Assembly: GCA_026196875.1 (NCBI GenBank)
Contig: JAPHTP010000096.1
Location: 1-64,000 of the forward strand
Direction: 5' to 3'
Source: Kangiellaceae bacterium
GTDB lineage: Bacteria; Pseudomonadota; Gammaproteobacteria; Enterobacterales; Kangiellaceae
DNA: 64,000 nucleotides
Position numbers and translations under genes: made by a program. The notes under the pieces are model-generated. The model saw only the letters and a list, made by a program, of their open reading frames with translations. It was not told the DNA's origin and did not search any database. Position 1 is the stretch's first letter; each line of letters opens with the position of its first letter. Below are positions 16,217 through 24,963 of the stretch, piece after piece.

Positions 16217-17164
16217 TTATATTTCGTCTTTCGGGGTTACTGTCGCCAATGAGCGGCCTGTTTGTTGATGAAACCACCGATCAATTAAATGCCAAGAAAT
16301 AGAGACTGAAAAGGGGAGTTTAAGTTTTCCTGATTCAATTTCCTCAATCATTTCGTCGGCGCTTATCCACATAGCGTGTTCAAGCTCATTATCAATAAGA
16401 GTTATTTCATTGGTATCTGTTACAGCCTCAAAACCAACCATCATTGAGGAAGGGAATGGCCACGGTTGTGAAGCAACATAGCTCGCAGATTTGAGTTTTA
16501 ACCCGACTTCTTCATATGTTTCTCTAATCACAGCATTTTCCAAAGATTCTCCTGGCTCCACAAAACCAGCGATTACAGAGTATCTGCCTTCATCCCATGC
16601 CGCTTGTCTGGCCAAGAGCAATCTATCTTTATTCTGCGAATTATCACTGATGGTAAAAATGACGGCTGGGTCAATTCTAGGAAAGTGGTCTTTATTACAT
16701 TCTTCGTTTTGGCATTTTCTAGAATGCCCTGCGTTGCCTATTTCAGTTTTACAACCGCAGGCTGCGCAGTACTTGTGGTTTCTGTGCCAATTAAACAACC
16801 CTTGGGAATGAAATAGTAAACCCAATTCCTCTTCATCCGCGATCAGACTGATACTTCTTAAGTCGGTTAAGTTTGACTCAGTGTACGCTTCCGGAAGTTC
16901 AAAAAGCTGATAGGCGAAAAAGTGCTTCTCAAAGTTTTTTCCTAAATATATTGGCTCAGGAAGTTTTGTAGCTAGCGCTGAAACTTGCTGGTATGAAAAG
17001 AATAGGGAGTCGGGCCTATCAAATAAAATTCTACCCTTAATCCAAATGAGAAATTCGCTTTGTTCACTCGAGCGAATACTGTTTAACTCACTTTGGTTTT
17101 GGCGAATCTCGGCATGTCGATCAATTGGTGAAACACCCAGAGTTGACTGGATACTCTGTTGCAT
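16217..17164 (-). CDS. nudC: NAD(+) diphosphatase / NADH pyrophosphatase (RNA deNADding) NudC
   Basis: A 315-residue Nudix hydrolase that splits NAD(H) into NMN(H) and AMP; in E. coli it also removes NAD caps from RNA. The zinc ribbon is CAACGC...CQNEEC and is followed by HFPRIDPAVIF. The Nudix box GFVEPGESLENAVIRETYEEVG follows, and the downstream SQPWPFPSSMM motif is the SQPWPFPxS array that marks NudC specificity. I start at the ATG at 17164 because an AAGGA site lies eight bases upstream of it; the frame stays open to 17194. Confidence 0.94.
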   Translation of the reverse strand: MQQSIQSTLGVSPIDRHAEIRQNQSELNSIRSSEQSEFLIWIKGRILFDRPDSLFFSYQQVSALATKLPEPIYLGKNFEKHFFAYQLFELPEAYTESNLTDLRSISLIADEEELGLLFHSQGLFNWHRNHKYCAACGCKTEIGNAGHSRKCQNEECNKDHFPRIDPAVIFTISDNSQNKDRLLLARQAAWDEGRYSVIAGFVEPGESLENAVIRETYEEVGLKLKSASYVASQPWPFPSSMMVGFEAVTDTNEITLIDNELEHAMWISADEMIEEIESGKLKLPFSVSISWHLIDRWFHQQTGRSLATVTPKDEI

Positions 17165-17344
17165 GTTTTTTCCTTTTATAGTGTGATTCGTCATCTCGAA
17201 CCATCAGGCTCCGATCAGGCTGAACCAGGATGGAGAAATTTCTAGCGGACTGCACAATCATTGTCGTGAGAACCCTGACTAAAAATTGCTTTGGCCGCTA
17301 TAGTTGGAATGACAGATTTTCTGAACATGAGATTTAGAAGATCT

Positions 17345-18277
17345 TTAAAGCACTTTTATCAACCATAGTGACACGCATGATACCGCAATCCAGAGTATTA
17401 TACCTTGCCATAAGGCATTAAATTTCACTTCCTGAAGCGTTTGTTTGCTAAAGCCGGCACCAATTAAAAACAGACTGATTGCCATGCCTCGTTTGGCGAT
17501 AAAAGTCGTATATTCCGAAATTTGATTCACATATGGAACGAATGAAACTATTAGGCTAGCCGCTAAGAAAAAGAGAATAAACAACGGGAACTTGGCGGCA
17601 GTAGACTCATGCCTAAACGCGAACCCAGCTAAAAAGACTAAAGGAATGATCCACAAAGCGCGAGCCAATTTGGTGGTTGTTGCAATTTTCAGTGACTCTT
17701 CACCGTAACTTGCCGCAGCCCCGACTACTGAAGACGTGTCGTGAATACCTAGTGCAGACCAAAGGCCGAATTCAGATTGACTGAGTTCGAGCCATTGTCC
17801 TAAATAGGGGTAAGCTAGTAAACCTGCTGCATTGAGAAGAAATACCACAGAAATTGAAATTAAAATATGAGTTGGCCTTGCTTGAATAGCTGGTGCTAGC
17901 GCAGCGATCGCGCTGCCACCACAAATGGCAGTTCCGCCTGAAATTAAGACAGAGAGTTTTGATTCAACTTTAAACAACTTACCAATCAGAAATCCTACGA
18001 CCAGGGCGAAAGCTATAGTCAGTAAAGTCAACCAAAAGCCGTCTTTAGCTGTTTCCCAAATTTCGATGATATTTAACCCAAATCCCATTAGAACAATACT
18101 AACTTTTAGCAAATGTCCTGAAGCCCACTGAGTTTTTAGCTGAAATGGATTGCCAATTATTAAGGAATAAGCAAACCCTATTAACAGCGAAAAGCTGAAG
18201 TTTACCCAGCCAAAAGCAATCAAAAAGATGATGACAGTTATAGCTATTAGTGAAATTCGGTCTGAAAAACGAGCCAT
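17345..18277 (-). CDS. YeiH/PSE family putative sulfate exporter
   Basis: A 310-residue membrane protein with about ten hydrophobic segments. The hallmark LISGGTAICGGSAIAALAPAI (about residues 109-129) and the IHDTSSVVGAA segment belong to the UPF0324/YeiH family (PF03601). Members are annotated as putative sulfate exporters, and the experimental support is limited. No LysR-type regulator is adjacent, unlike in many genomes. The gene starts just after a weak ribosome site and ends 150 bases upstream of nudC. Confidence 0.88.
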   Translation of the reverse strand: MARFSDRISLIAITVIIFLIAFGWVNFSFSLLIGFAYSLIIGNPFQLKTQWASGHLLKVSIVLMGFGLNIIEIWETAKDGFWLTLLTIAFALVVGFLIGKLFKVESKLSVLISGGTAICGGSAIAALAPAIQARPTHILISISVVFLLNAAGLLAYPYLGQWLELSQSEFGLWSALGIHDTSSVVGAAASYGEESLKIATTTKLARALWIIPLVFLAGFAFRHESTAAKFPLFILFFLAASLIVSFVPYVNQISEYTTFIAKRGMAISLFLIGAGFSKQTLQEVKFNALWQGIILWIAVSCVSLWLIKVL

Positions 18278-18390
18278 GGAAATGTTAACAAATGTTTTCG
18301 AGGGCTAATTATAAGTGAAAAAATACTTTAAATACAGGGGCTTATGCGGTTAACATTTGACATATTTCGGATTTGGTAATTGGGTGATTG

Positions 18391-18414
18391 GGTGTTATAG
18401 TTACATACAACACC
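18391..18414 (+). promoter_or_regulatory. Inverted repeat, candidate operator of the GntR-type regulator
   Basis: GGTGTT at 18391-18396 and AACACC at 18409-18414 form perfect 6-bp arms with a 12-base spacer, 35 bases upstream of the GntR/YtrA-type regulator start. YtrA-type regulators commonly bind such palindromes in their own promoter. The assignment rests on position and symmetry alone. Confidence 0.45.
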
Positions 18415-18449
18415 AAGCGACATTAAGAAACCAACATGCGAGAGAGCTT

Positions 18450-18839
18450 ATGAACGCGATGAAGTGGAACGACCAAACTCCCATCTTTCGTCAGCTTAAA
18501 GAGAAAGTAGTTGAGCTGATAATGGATGGGGAAGTGGCCGAAGGGGAAGCTGTTCCATCTGTTAGACAGGTTGCTGCGGACTATCAGATTAATCCTCTGA
18601 CTGTGTCCAAAGCATACCAGGAACTAGTAGATGAACAAGTACTTGAGAAGAAACGGGGGTTGGGGATGTTTGTTACAACAGGCGCAAAAGATAAATTGTT
18701 TGATGAGGAAAAGAGACAGTTTTTAACGGTTGAGTGGCCTAAGATTTTGACTCGAATTCGTCGTTTAGGTTTGTCAGTAGAAGAATTAACTCGGGATGCT
18801 GAGACTTCTAACGTTGACATCGATGGAGGTAATGCATGA
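18450..18839 (+). CDS. GntR family (YtrA subfamily) transcriptional regulator
   Basis: A 129-residue protein if started at the ATG at 18450. PIFRQLKEKVVELIMDGEV begins the winged helix, VPSVRQVAADYQINPLTVSKAYQELV is the helix-turn-helix, and KKRGLGMFVT the wing. A short helical C-terminal part of about 50 residues without a ligand-binding domain marks the YtrA subfamily, which usually controls an adjacent ABC transporter. The stop overlaps the start of the ABC ATPase gene by four bases (ATGA). The open frame extends to 18357, but those extra residues are not conserved-looking. Confidence 0.9.
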   Translation: MNAMKWNDQTPIFRQLKEKVVELIMDGEVAEGEAVPSVRQVAADYQINPLTVSKAYQELVDEQVLEKKRGLGMFVTTGAKDKLFDEEKRQFLTVEWPKILTRIRRLGLSVEELTRDAETSNVDIDGGNA

Positions 18840-19690
18840 GCGCTATCATTAAAGCAAGAGGTTTGCAGAAGTCATATGGGTCTTTTGAAGCCCTTAAAGG
18901 AGTCGATTTCAGCGTTGAACGTGGCAAAATTGTCGGTTTAGTCGGACCAAACGGAGCCGGTAAAACCACTGTTTTAAAAGCAATATTAGGATTAACGTCC
19001 TTTGAAGGTGAGTTAGAAGTGCTTGGTTTAAATCCTTCAAAACAACGTCATGAATTAATGCAAAAGGTATGTTTCATTGCTGACGTTGCTTTATTGCCTA
19101 AATGGTTGAAGGTAAAAGATGCAGTTGAGTTTGTTACTGAGGTGCATCCGAATTTTAACTTAGATAGAGCCAAACTCTTTTTAAGCAAAACCAAAATCAA
19201 TTGGAATTCGAAAGTCAAAGAGCTTTCAAAAGGGATGGTAACTCAACTGCATTTAGCATTGGTGATGTCTATCGAAGCGGATTTACTTGTTCTTGATGAG
19301 CCAACTTTAGGTTTAGATATTCTTTATCGTAAGGAGTTTTACAACCAGCTATTAGCCGAATTCTTTGATGAAGGACGCAGTATCCTGGTAACAACTCATC
19401 AAATAGAAGAAGTTGAAAACCTGCTGACCGATTTAATCTTCATCAAAGATGGGGAAATCGTACTGGATGCTTCTATGGACGAAGTTAGCGATAAGTATGT
19501 AGAAGTTATGGTTGGTCGAGAAGAAGCTGAAAGAGCCAGAGAATTAGGCCCGGTAATGGAAAGAGATGTGTTCGGACGGAAGGTCTATTTGTTTGAAGGT
19601 GTTGAACGAAGCAAGCTTGCGGAGTTAGGAGAGCTTCATTCTCCGAGTGTTGCTGATTTGTTTGTTGCTAAGATGAAGGAGGGCAAATAA
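18836..19690 (+). CDS. ABC transporter ATP-binding protein
   Basis: A 284-residue ATPase subunit: Walker A GPNGAGKTT (about 36-44), signature LSKGMVTQ (a variant with Lys for the first Gly), Walker B LLVLDEPTLGLD and the H-loop TTHQ. The C-terminal 70 residues are a small extra domain. It is translationally coupled to the GntR regulator upstream and the permease downstream (the stop codon shares its A with the next ATG). By analogy with YtrAB systems it may export a membrane-active compound or answer cell-envelope stress; the substrate is unknown. Confidence 0.93.
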   Translation: MSAIIKARGLQKSYGSFEALKGVDFSVERGKIVGLVGPNGAGKTTVLKAILGLTSFEGELEVLGLNPSKQRHELMQKVCFIADVALLPKWLKVKDAVEFVTEVHPNFNLDRAKLFLSKTKINWNSKVKELSKGMVTQLHLALVMSIEADLLVLDEPTLGLDILYRKEFYNQLLAEFFDEGRSILVTTHQIEEVENLLTDLIFIKDGEIVLDASMDEVSDKYVEVMVGREEAERARELGPVMERDVFGRKVYLFEGVERSKLAELGELHSPSVADLFVAKMKEGK

Positions 19691-20610
19691 TGAAAATTCT
19701 AACGGCTTTGATCAAGCGTGAGTATTGGGAACACCGTGGCGGCATGTTAATAACACCTGTTGCAATTGCAGGATTCTTAGTAGTACTTGCTTTTATCTTG
19801 GTTTTCACATTGGATAACGTAGTCACAGATGACAATGGAGTGAGGTTTTCTCTGATCAGTCACATTATAGAAACAGCCTCTAAATTAAAGTACTTAAATG
19901 AAGTTCAGGCAGAATTGGCTGTAAAAAGCATGCTCTATTCGCCGGTAGTGTTCTTCGTTTTTGTTATGTTTATTGTTTCGTTCTTTTTTGCTCTTGGCAC
20001 TCTTTACGAAGAGAGAAAAGATAGAAGCATACTTTTTTGGAAGTCTCTACCAGTTTCGGACACGATGACGGTTTTTTCTAAGTACTTAGCGATTGTGATC
20101 GCAACTCCGATTATCTACGCGGCTGTTGTAATATGCTTTCAATTGTTTGCGTTGATTATGGGAACTATATTGGCGTGGTTTGGAGGAGACTCTGGAGTAG
20201 GATTCTGGACTTCGGCTAATTTGTTTGCGGTAGCTTTGAATACGGTCATATCGATTTTGGTGTGGACTATTTGGTTTTCCCCACTATGGGCTTGGTTGAT
20301 GTTGGCTTCCTCTTGGGCAAAACGAGTAGCGTTTTTGTGGGGTACTTTGCCAATACTATTCATAGTTGTAGCTGAATGGACAATTTTTAATTCATTTAAG
20401 TTCATTACAATGGTGGGGGAGTATTTGTTTGAAGGCTTGTTGTACGGTGTTGCCAACATGAAAGTCATCGAAGATGGGGGATTGGACTTCATAGAAGCAT
20501 CTTCCTCTCTTGAAGCTTTCATTTCTTTAGAATTTTGGGTTGGAATGATTATAAGTGCCGGATTACTTGGAAGTGCTATTTATTTGAGGAGATTCCGGGA
20601 CGAGTCATAA
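19690..20610 (+). CDS. ABC transporter permease (ABC-2 type)
   Basis: A 306-residue protein with about six membrane segments: residues 20-42, 82-103, 120-150, 175-200, 215-235 and 278-298. The loop YEERKDRSILFWKSLPVSD after the second membrane segment is the typical ABC-2 coupling motif. It is the partner of the ATPase encoded directly upstream, with one shared base. A GC-rich hairpin without a U run follows 24 bases downstream and may end the operon or stabilise the transcript. Confidence 0.88.
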   Translation: MKILTALIKREYWEHRGGMLITPVAIAGFLVVLAFILVFTLDNVVTDDNGVRFSLISHIIETASKLKYLNEVQAELAVKSMLYSPVVFFVFVMFIVSFFFALGTLYEERKDRSILFWKSLPVSDTMTVFSKYLAIVIATPIIYAAVVICFQLFALIMGTILAWFGGDSGVGFWTSANLFAVALNTVISILVWTIWFSPLWAWLMLASSWAKRVAFLWGTLPILFIVVAEWTIFNSFKFITMVGEYLFEGLLYGVANMKVIEDGGLDFIEASSSLEAFISLEFWVGMIISAGLLGSAIYLRRFRDES

Positions 20611-20633
20611 GCGATAAAATGTAAGTAAACTAC

Positions 20634-20654
20634 GGTGTGCCGAGGCGGCACACC
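20634..20654 (+). repeat. 8-bp perfect hairpin after the ABC operon
   Basis: GGTGTGCC at 20634-20641 and GGCACACC at 20647-20654 with a 5-base loop. There is no T run after it, so it is at best a weak intrinsic terminator or a 3'-end protecting hairpin. Its GGTGT core recalls the GGTGTT arms upstream of the regulator gene, so a protein site is also possible. Confidence 0.5.
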
Positions 20655-20712
20655 ATTGAAAAACTAGCCTATTTATGGGATGATAGACTAGTCAAAGGAA
20701 AGGTGAACTATC

Positions 20713-20898
20713 ATGTTACTTAATAGAAAGAGCGCAAAAAAGACGAGTAAAATCAGCTTATTAGTGGCTGTTACAATGCTTACGACGATTTTTGCAGTAT
20801 TACAAACTCAAGGGTACCCAGTTGAGCAGTTAGCTGAAAATGGGTTGCAAGTTTGCAGAGCTGGTTTCTTAGATTTTATGTCTTCTATGCTCTGGTAA
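20713..20898 (+). CDS. Small membrane protein, 61 aa, unknown function
   Basis: A 61-residue protein with a good ribosome site (AAGGAAAGGTGA) and a basic N-terminus (NRKSAKKTSK). One hydrophobic segment follows at about residues 15-31 and a polar tail with one Cys, ending in an amphipathic FLDFMSSMLW. It may be anchored by a signal-anchor helix or exported. A strong terminator follows directly, so it is likely a real single-gene or end-of-operon transcript with the upstream ABC genes. I do not recognise the family. Confidence 0.6.
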   Translation: MLLNRKSAKKTSKISLLVAVTMLTTIFAVLQTQGYPVEQLAENGLQVCRAGFLDFMSSMLW

Positions 20899-20918
20899 GT
20901 AGATAGTGTGCGGAATTG

Positions 20919-20944
20919 AAAAAGGCGGTTTTACCGCCTTTTTT
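20919..20944 (+). terminator. Intrinsic terminator
   Basis: AAAGGCGG at 20921-20928, a TTTTA loop and CCGCCTTT at 20934-20941, followed by more T. It is a classic terminator that ends the small membrane protein transcript. The A run on the left makes it usable in both directions, for the convergent DUF2288 gene as well. Confidence 0.88.
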
Positions 20945-20997
20945 AATGCTTATAAATTAATTTTAAAAATAGTTCTAATCTTTTGATATTTAAAGAG

Positions 20998-21321
20998 TTA
21001 ATGTACTTTAATTTCGTCATTTGCCGGTTGGCATAGCACGTATGGCGCGACTACAACGGCCCACAATTCAGTATCAGATTTGCAGTGTTTTTTAGCCCAT
21101 GAGGGTGTTACAAACTCAATTTGTTTATTGGCGATTAAAATTTCGATTTCTTGATGCTGATTCTCAGCTACCAATTTAGCCACACTTACTAAGTCTGAAC
21201 CTATTTCTACGCGAATAAGAGAACCTTTGGCAAAAAATAGTTCAAGCTCTTTCCATTTTATCTTCGCAGTCTCTAAATTGAGTTTCTGTTCTAAAGTCAG
21301 TTCTTCATCTTGATCTGACAT
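20998..21321 (-). CDS. DUF2288 family protein
   Basis: A 107-residue cytoplasmic protein. AKIKWKELELFFAKGSLIRVEIGSDLVSVA (about residues 19-48), an acidic/polar linker and ELWAVVVAPYVLCQP near the end match the pattern of DUF2288 (PF10052). The family is found in cyanobacteria and gammaproteobacteria and has no assigned function that I know. The gene stands alone, convergent with the small membrane protein gene. Confidence 0.83.
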   Translation of the reverse strand: MSDQDEELTLEQKLNLETAKIKWKELELFFAKGSLIRVEIGSDLVSVAKLVAENQHQEIEILIANKQIEFVTPSWAKKHCKSDTELWAVVVAPYVLCQPANDEIKVH

Positions 21322-21856
21322 AATTGATGATCCTTACTAAGTGAGAATGAATTAAAGCGGGAAGATTATAACAAATTCTTAGAAATAGGGAGAGTTATAC
21401 TCAGCTGACTTTCTCTTACGGGCTCGGGTGACGATCTCATTGTCCAGCATACAGAATCTATCATTGCTATTATTATCAAAATCGAAAAAATAGCCCCGTT
21501 CGCTAGATTCTACCATGGACTAAATTATTAAGCTGGATAAACACTTTTTGATATTTTCTTAGCAAATGCCTAGACCGTAGGCAAGATATGAAAATCTTGA
21601 CTCGCATTGCCAAGCTAAATAACGCCTCTAATTGGTTAAGCGCTAAATCTGGTTTCCTTAATTTCAGAGTCGCTTAGTCGGCTCACTAATTTTAACAAAA
21701 TCCAGTAACTAAATTACCTCCACTCGTGTCTAATCATATAGCACTTATCGATTAATTCGGGCAGTATTGAAGCTAATTGGTTATAGATATAGAAGATTAA
21801 ATAGCTATATCTTTTGAATTTTAGCGAATGTTGGGTATATAACGGGAGGCAATAAT
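21322..21856. other. 535-base intergenic region
   Basis: No supported gene. One 29-codon frame at 21588-21677 (ATG to TAG, with only a weak AGG upstream) is noted but not called. The region must contain divergent promoters for the DUF2288 and DUF3016 genes; I do not see clear hexamers. Confidence 0.5.
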
Positions 21857-22369
21857 ATGAAACTTACTCCAATTAAGCCGTTGATCTATGGCGCAGTGGC
21901 TTTGGTTGTGCTCGGATTTTCTCAATCAGCCGTCGCATCTGTAGAAATAAAAATGATTGAACCCAAGAAGTTCCGGGATGTTGAATTATCCGGCAAGACT
22001 AAGCAACGCAGCATTGATACCGTTAAAAAGGATTTAAAAAAGCTGTTTACAACGGTTTCCAAGCCGTACGTTGGAGAAAAGGAAACTCTTTTAATAGAAG
22101 TGCTAGACATTGATTTACCGGGTTATATGGATTACGTAAGGGGAGAGGGAAACCGTGATATCAGAATTGTCAAAGATAATGAGCCGTATCGCTTGAAGTT
22201 TCGTTACCAAACTAAAGATTCACAAGGTAATGTGGTTAAATCTGGAGAAAAGCTAATCAAACAGTTTATGACAAGATTTCCCTTGCGGATAAAACAGAAT
22301 AGAACTGGAACGGTTATTTATTTTGAAGAAGATCTAGAAAAGTGGTTTGAAGCCGAGTATTCGAAGTAA
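21857..22369 (+). CDS. DUF3016 domain-containing exported protein
   Basis: A 170-residue protein with a Sec signal peptide (residues 1-28, cleavage likely after SAVAS or QSAVA). The rest fits DUF3016 (PF11454): VEIKMIEPKKFRDVE at the N-terminus of the mature part, LLIEVLDIDLPGYMDY in the middle, and RIKQNRTGTVIYFEEDLEKWF at the end. Members are periplasmic or outer-membrane-associated proteins of unknown role in gammaproteobacteria. GGGAGG precedes the ATG. It has no close neighbours on its strand. Confidence 0.83.
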   Translation: MKLTPIKPLIYGAVALVVLGFSQSAVASVEIKMIEPKKFRDVELSGKTKQRSIDTVKKDLKKLFTTVSKPYVGEKETLLIEVLDIDLPGYMDYVRGEGNRDIRIVKDNEPYRLKFRYQTKDSQGNVVKSGEKLIKQFMTRFPLRIKQNRTGTVIYFEEDLEKWFEAEYSK

Positions 22370-22441
22370 TCATAGTAAGATTACATTTGAATGCTCGCTT
22401 AGAATTTAATTTTGACTACAGTAATCTTATTGATAAATGAA

Positions 22442-22465
22442 TAGGAGCGGGGGAGCGGGCTCCTA
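22442..22465. terminator. Candidate convergent terminator hairpin
   Basis: TAGGAGC at 22442-22448 and GCTCCTA at 22459-22465 with a 10-base G-rich loop, between the convergent DUF3016 and rnfE genes. No strong T run follows on either side, so the terminator call is tentative. Confidence 0.4.
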
Positions 22466-22521
22466 GGAAAATTTAACAGAAAGAAGGCTATTTCCTCGGA
22501 AACGTTATTGATACTTTTAAA

Positions 22522-23205
22522 TTAGGAGTTTGAAGCGATAGCTTCGCCGACGAATTCATTGACGCGTTTTTTCATATCTAAATAATTTTTTGCCGCGACT
22601 AATAGCCCTAAGCCAATAAAAGCGCCCGGTGGTAGTATCGCAAACAAAAACTTTTGATCCGTAATGTAAAAATGCACAGTTAAATCTCGCGCCCATTCTC
22701 CGAGTAGTAAATGGGAGCCATCAAGAATCGTACCCTGACCTACAAATTCTCTTAGCGCACCTAAAACCATTAATACAATTGTAAATCCCACACCTTGTGC
22801 AAGACCATCCATAAATGAAGGAATTGGTTGGTTTTTACTAGCAAATGCTTCAGCCCGACCAATGATAGCGCAGTTAGTCACTATAAGAGGGATGAATATT
22901 CCAAGAATCAAATAGAGTTCATAAGTAAAAGCATTCATTAATAATTGAACGTTAGTTACGAATGAAGCAATAAGCATTACGAAAATAGGTATTCGGATTT
23001 CTTTAGGAATGTGTTTACGTATTATTGAGACAGTTACGTTTGAGCCAACTAAAACGAATGTCGTGGCAATTCCCAAGCCCAGGCCGTTGATTAAAGTACC
23101 GGTTACTGCTAGAAGCGGACATAATCCAAGTAATTGCACAAGGGCTGCATTGTTATGCCATAAACCATCATGAATTACCTGTTTGTTATCGGATAGGATT
23201 TTCAT
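22522..23205 (-). CDS. rnfE: Rnf electron transport complex subunit E
   Basis: A 227-residue inner-membrane subunit with six membrane helices, homologous to RnfA and to Nqr[16 protein letters not shown] and the later [15 protein letters not shown] carry the conserved Cys residues that in RnfA/RnfE bracket a membrane [2Fe-2S] cluster. The Rnf complex couples electron flow between ferredoxin and NAD to Na+ or H+ movement. It is the last gene of the rnfABCDGE operon; its start overlaps the rnfG stop by four bases. No nth gene follows, unlike in E. coli. Confidence 0.95.
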   Translation of the reverse strand: MKILSDNKQVIHDGLWHNNAALVQLLGLCPLLAVTGTLINGLGLGIATTFVLVGSNVTVSIIRKHIPKEIRIPIFVMLIASFVTNVQLLMNAFTYELYLILGIFIPLIVTNCAIIGRAEAFASKNQPIPSFMDGLAQGVGFTIVLMVLGALREFVGQGTILDGSHLLLGEWARDLTVHFYITDQKFLFAILPPGAFIGLGLLVAAKNYLDMKKRVNEFVGEAIASNS

Positions 23206-23909
23206 TGATCGTCACCACAGTTTTGCTCGCCTTTATAAAGCGATGTTTTATTTTTCTGGTGGAACTGAAGCGCGTTGTATACTGCTTTAACAATTGCTCT
23301 GGGGGTGATTGTTGCACCAGTCATAGCATCAAACTCGCCACCGTCCTTTTTTACTTTCCAAGAATCAGAAGACGTATTTTGCAGATTCTTGCCATCAAAT
23401 TGTTTGATCCAATCAGATTTCTCAATTTCGATTTTATCGCCTAGCCCCGGAGTCTCCTGGTGCTCGGTTACTCTAACGCCTGCAATGGTTCCATCTTGGT
23501 AGACGCCTAAAACCAGCTTTATTTTTCCGGCATAGCCATCGGGAGCAATACTGGTTAAGAACAGCGCATAGTCTTTCCCTTGATTGCGCATACGGTAAAC
23601 GTTTAAGTAGTCCGCTGTGCCTAATAAGTCTGGGTCCTTGATTGTTGTACAGTCGTGGTAAACATCATTATCGTATTCTTCCTTCTTAATAACTTCATTG
23701 AGCCTTCTGGCCATTGCGGCTTCGATTTCCTGGGCTATTTTGTCTTTAGTTATAGTGTAGGTAATTGCAATTAAACCAGTCGAAACCAAAGCAAACAAAG
23801 CGAGTATAAATCCATTTTTGCGCGCTGCTTGTGCAACGGTTACTTCGGCAGGTTCAGTCCGTTCTAAACCATCTTGATCTTGTTGAGGCGAATTCGACTG
23901 ATCAGTCAT
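23202..23909 (-). CDS. rnfG: Rnf electron transport complex subunit G
   Basis: A 235-residue membrane-anchored periplasmic flavoprotein. After a 30-residue cytoplasmic N-terminus comes one membrane helix and then the FMN-binding domain. [15 protein letters not shown] and [17 protein letters not shown] contain the S/T-G-A-T site where FMN is linked to the Thr by a phosphoester bond. I place the start at 23909 (AAGGAA upstream) rather than the upstream codon at 23939; it still overlaps rnfD by eight bases. Confidence 0.95.
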   Translation of the reverse strand: MTDQSNSPQQDQDGLERTEPAEVTVAQAARKNGFILALFALVSTGLIAITYTITKDKIAQEIEAAMARRLNEVIKKEEYDNDVYHDCTTIKDPDLLGTADYLNVYRMRNQGKDYALFLTSIAPDGYAGKIKLVLGVYQDGTIAGVRVTEHQETPGLGDKIEIEKSDWIKQFDGKNLQNTSSDSWKVKKDGGEFDAMTGATITPRAIVKAVYNALQFHQKNKTSLYKGEQNCGDDQ

Positions 23910-24963
23910 GAACAGATTCCTTTTCAGTCTGGTGCCCATAGACTTGAGGTTTAGTGTAGTGATCGATTGTGGGTGCAGCCAGGTTTAGCAACAACACCGC
24001 GAAACCAATTGCTTCAGGATAGCCACCGAAATTTCTGATGACGACAACAAGGAATCCGATTAAGGCGCCGTATATCAATCTGCCTTTGGGTGTAGTGGAA
24101 GCAGAAACGGGATCGGTAGTAATAAAGAAGGCACCCAGCATTGTCGCACCGGTAACTAAATGGAATTTAGCCGGGTTATATAGTTCCGGATCCCACCAAT
24201 GCAATAACGAGCTAGTGACAACTATGGACAGTAAAAAAGACGCAGGAATCTGCCAGCGAATAGTTTTAGTAGCCAACAAAATGATGCCGCCAAACGCATA
24301 GCCGTAGTTTACCCAAGCCCAACCTTTTAAGTTAGCCGCAAAATGGTTTTGAGAGATAATTTCCGAACTCATCTTGCCTAAGGTATGTTCTGTTTTCATA
24401 TGGTCGAGCGGAGTCGCCATAGTATAACCGTCGGCAAGTATTCGAAAGTCATTAACGCTTAATCCTGAGCTTGTCTTACCAACAAAGATTAGTTGCATTG
24501 ATTCGCTCAAACTTGGCGTCTTTGCTGCAAGTTCCACGGAAGGCAGCCATGCGGTCATTTCTACCGGGAATGAAATTAACAACAAAACGTAACCGACCAT
24601 CGCTGGATTAAAAGGGTTGAAACCTAAACCACCGTATAATTGTTTCGCGAAAACTATCGCAAAACCTGTTCCGACAATACTCATCCAAAATGGTAAAGTC
24701 GGCGGGATAGCAACTGCAAGGAGAAGACCTGTTAATAAGGCTGAATTATCTTTTATTGTCGACCATGGATCTCGGTCACGAAGTTTTAATACCAAAAATT
24801 CGGCCGCGATAGCAGTGAAGCCACATAGAAATAAATTGATAATTACGCCATAACCAAAAAAGTAGACTTGCAAAAGAATGCCAGGGATTAGGGCGGCAAT
24901 TACCAATTGCATTACTTTGCTTGTCGGTAATGCATGATGAAAAAATGGAGACGATAGTTTCAT
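23902..24963 (-). CDS. rnfD: Rnf electron transport complex subunit D
   Basis: A 353-residue membrane subunit homologous to NqrB. About ten helices, with GLGFNPFNPAMVGY as a conserved loop and TTDPVSASTTPKGR carrying the Thr that binds FMN covalently. RnfD passes electrons across the membrane and may form part of the ion channel. The start codon overlaps the end of rnfC by one base and the stop overlaps rnfG. Confidence 0.96.
   Translation of the reverse strand: MKLSSPFFHHALPTSKVMQLVIAALIPGILLQVYFFGYGVIINLFLCGFTAIAAEFLVLKLRDRDPWSTIKDNSALLTGLLLAVAIPPTLPFWMSIVGTGFAIVFAKQLYGGLGFNPFNPAMVGYVLLLISFPVEMTAWLPSVELAAKTPSLSESMQLIFVGKTSSGLSVNDFRILADGYTMATPLDHMKTEHTLGKMSSEIISQNHFAANLKGWAWVNYGYAFGGIILLATKTIRWQIPASFLLSIVVTSSLLHWWDPELYNPAKFHLVTGATMLGAFFITTDPVSASTTPKGRLIYGALIGFLVVVIRNFGGYPEAIGFAVLLLNLAAPTIDHYTKPQVYGHQTEKESVHD

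Noticed and set aside
20139-20522. 127-codon minus-strand ORF
   Set aside because: Antisense to the ABC permease with no recognisable domain.
21588-21677. 29-codon ORF in the 535-base gap
   Set aside because: Only a weak AGG before the ATG, no family and no neighbours to support it.
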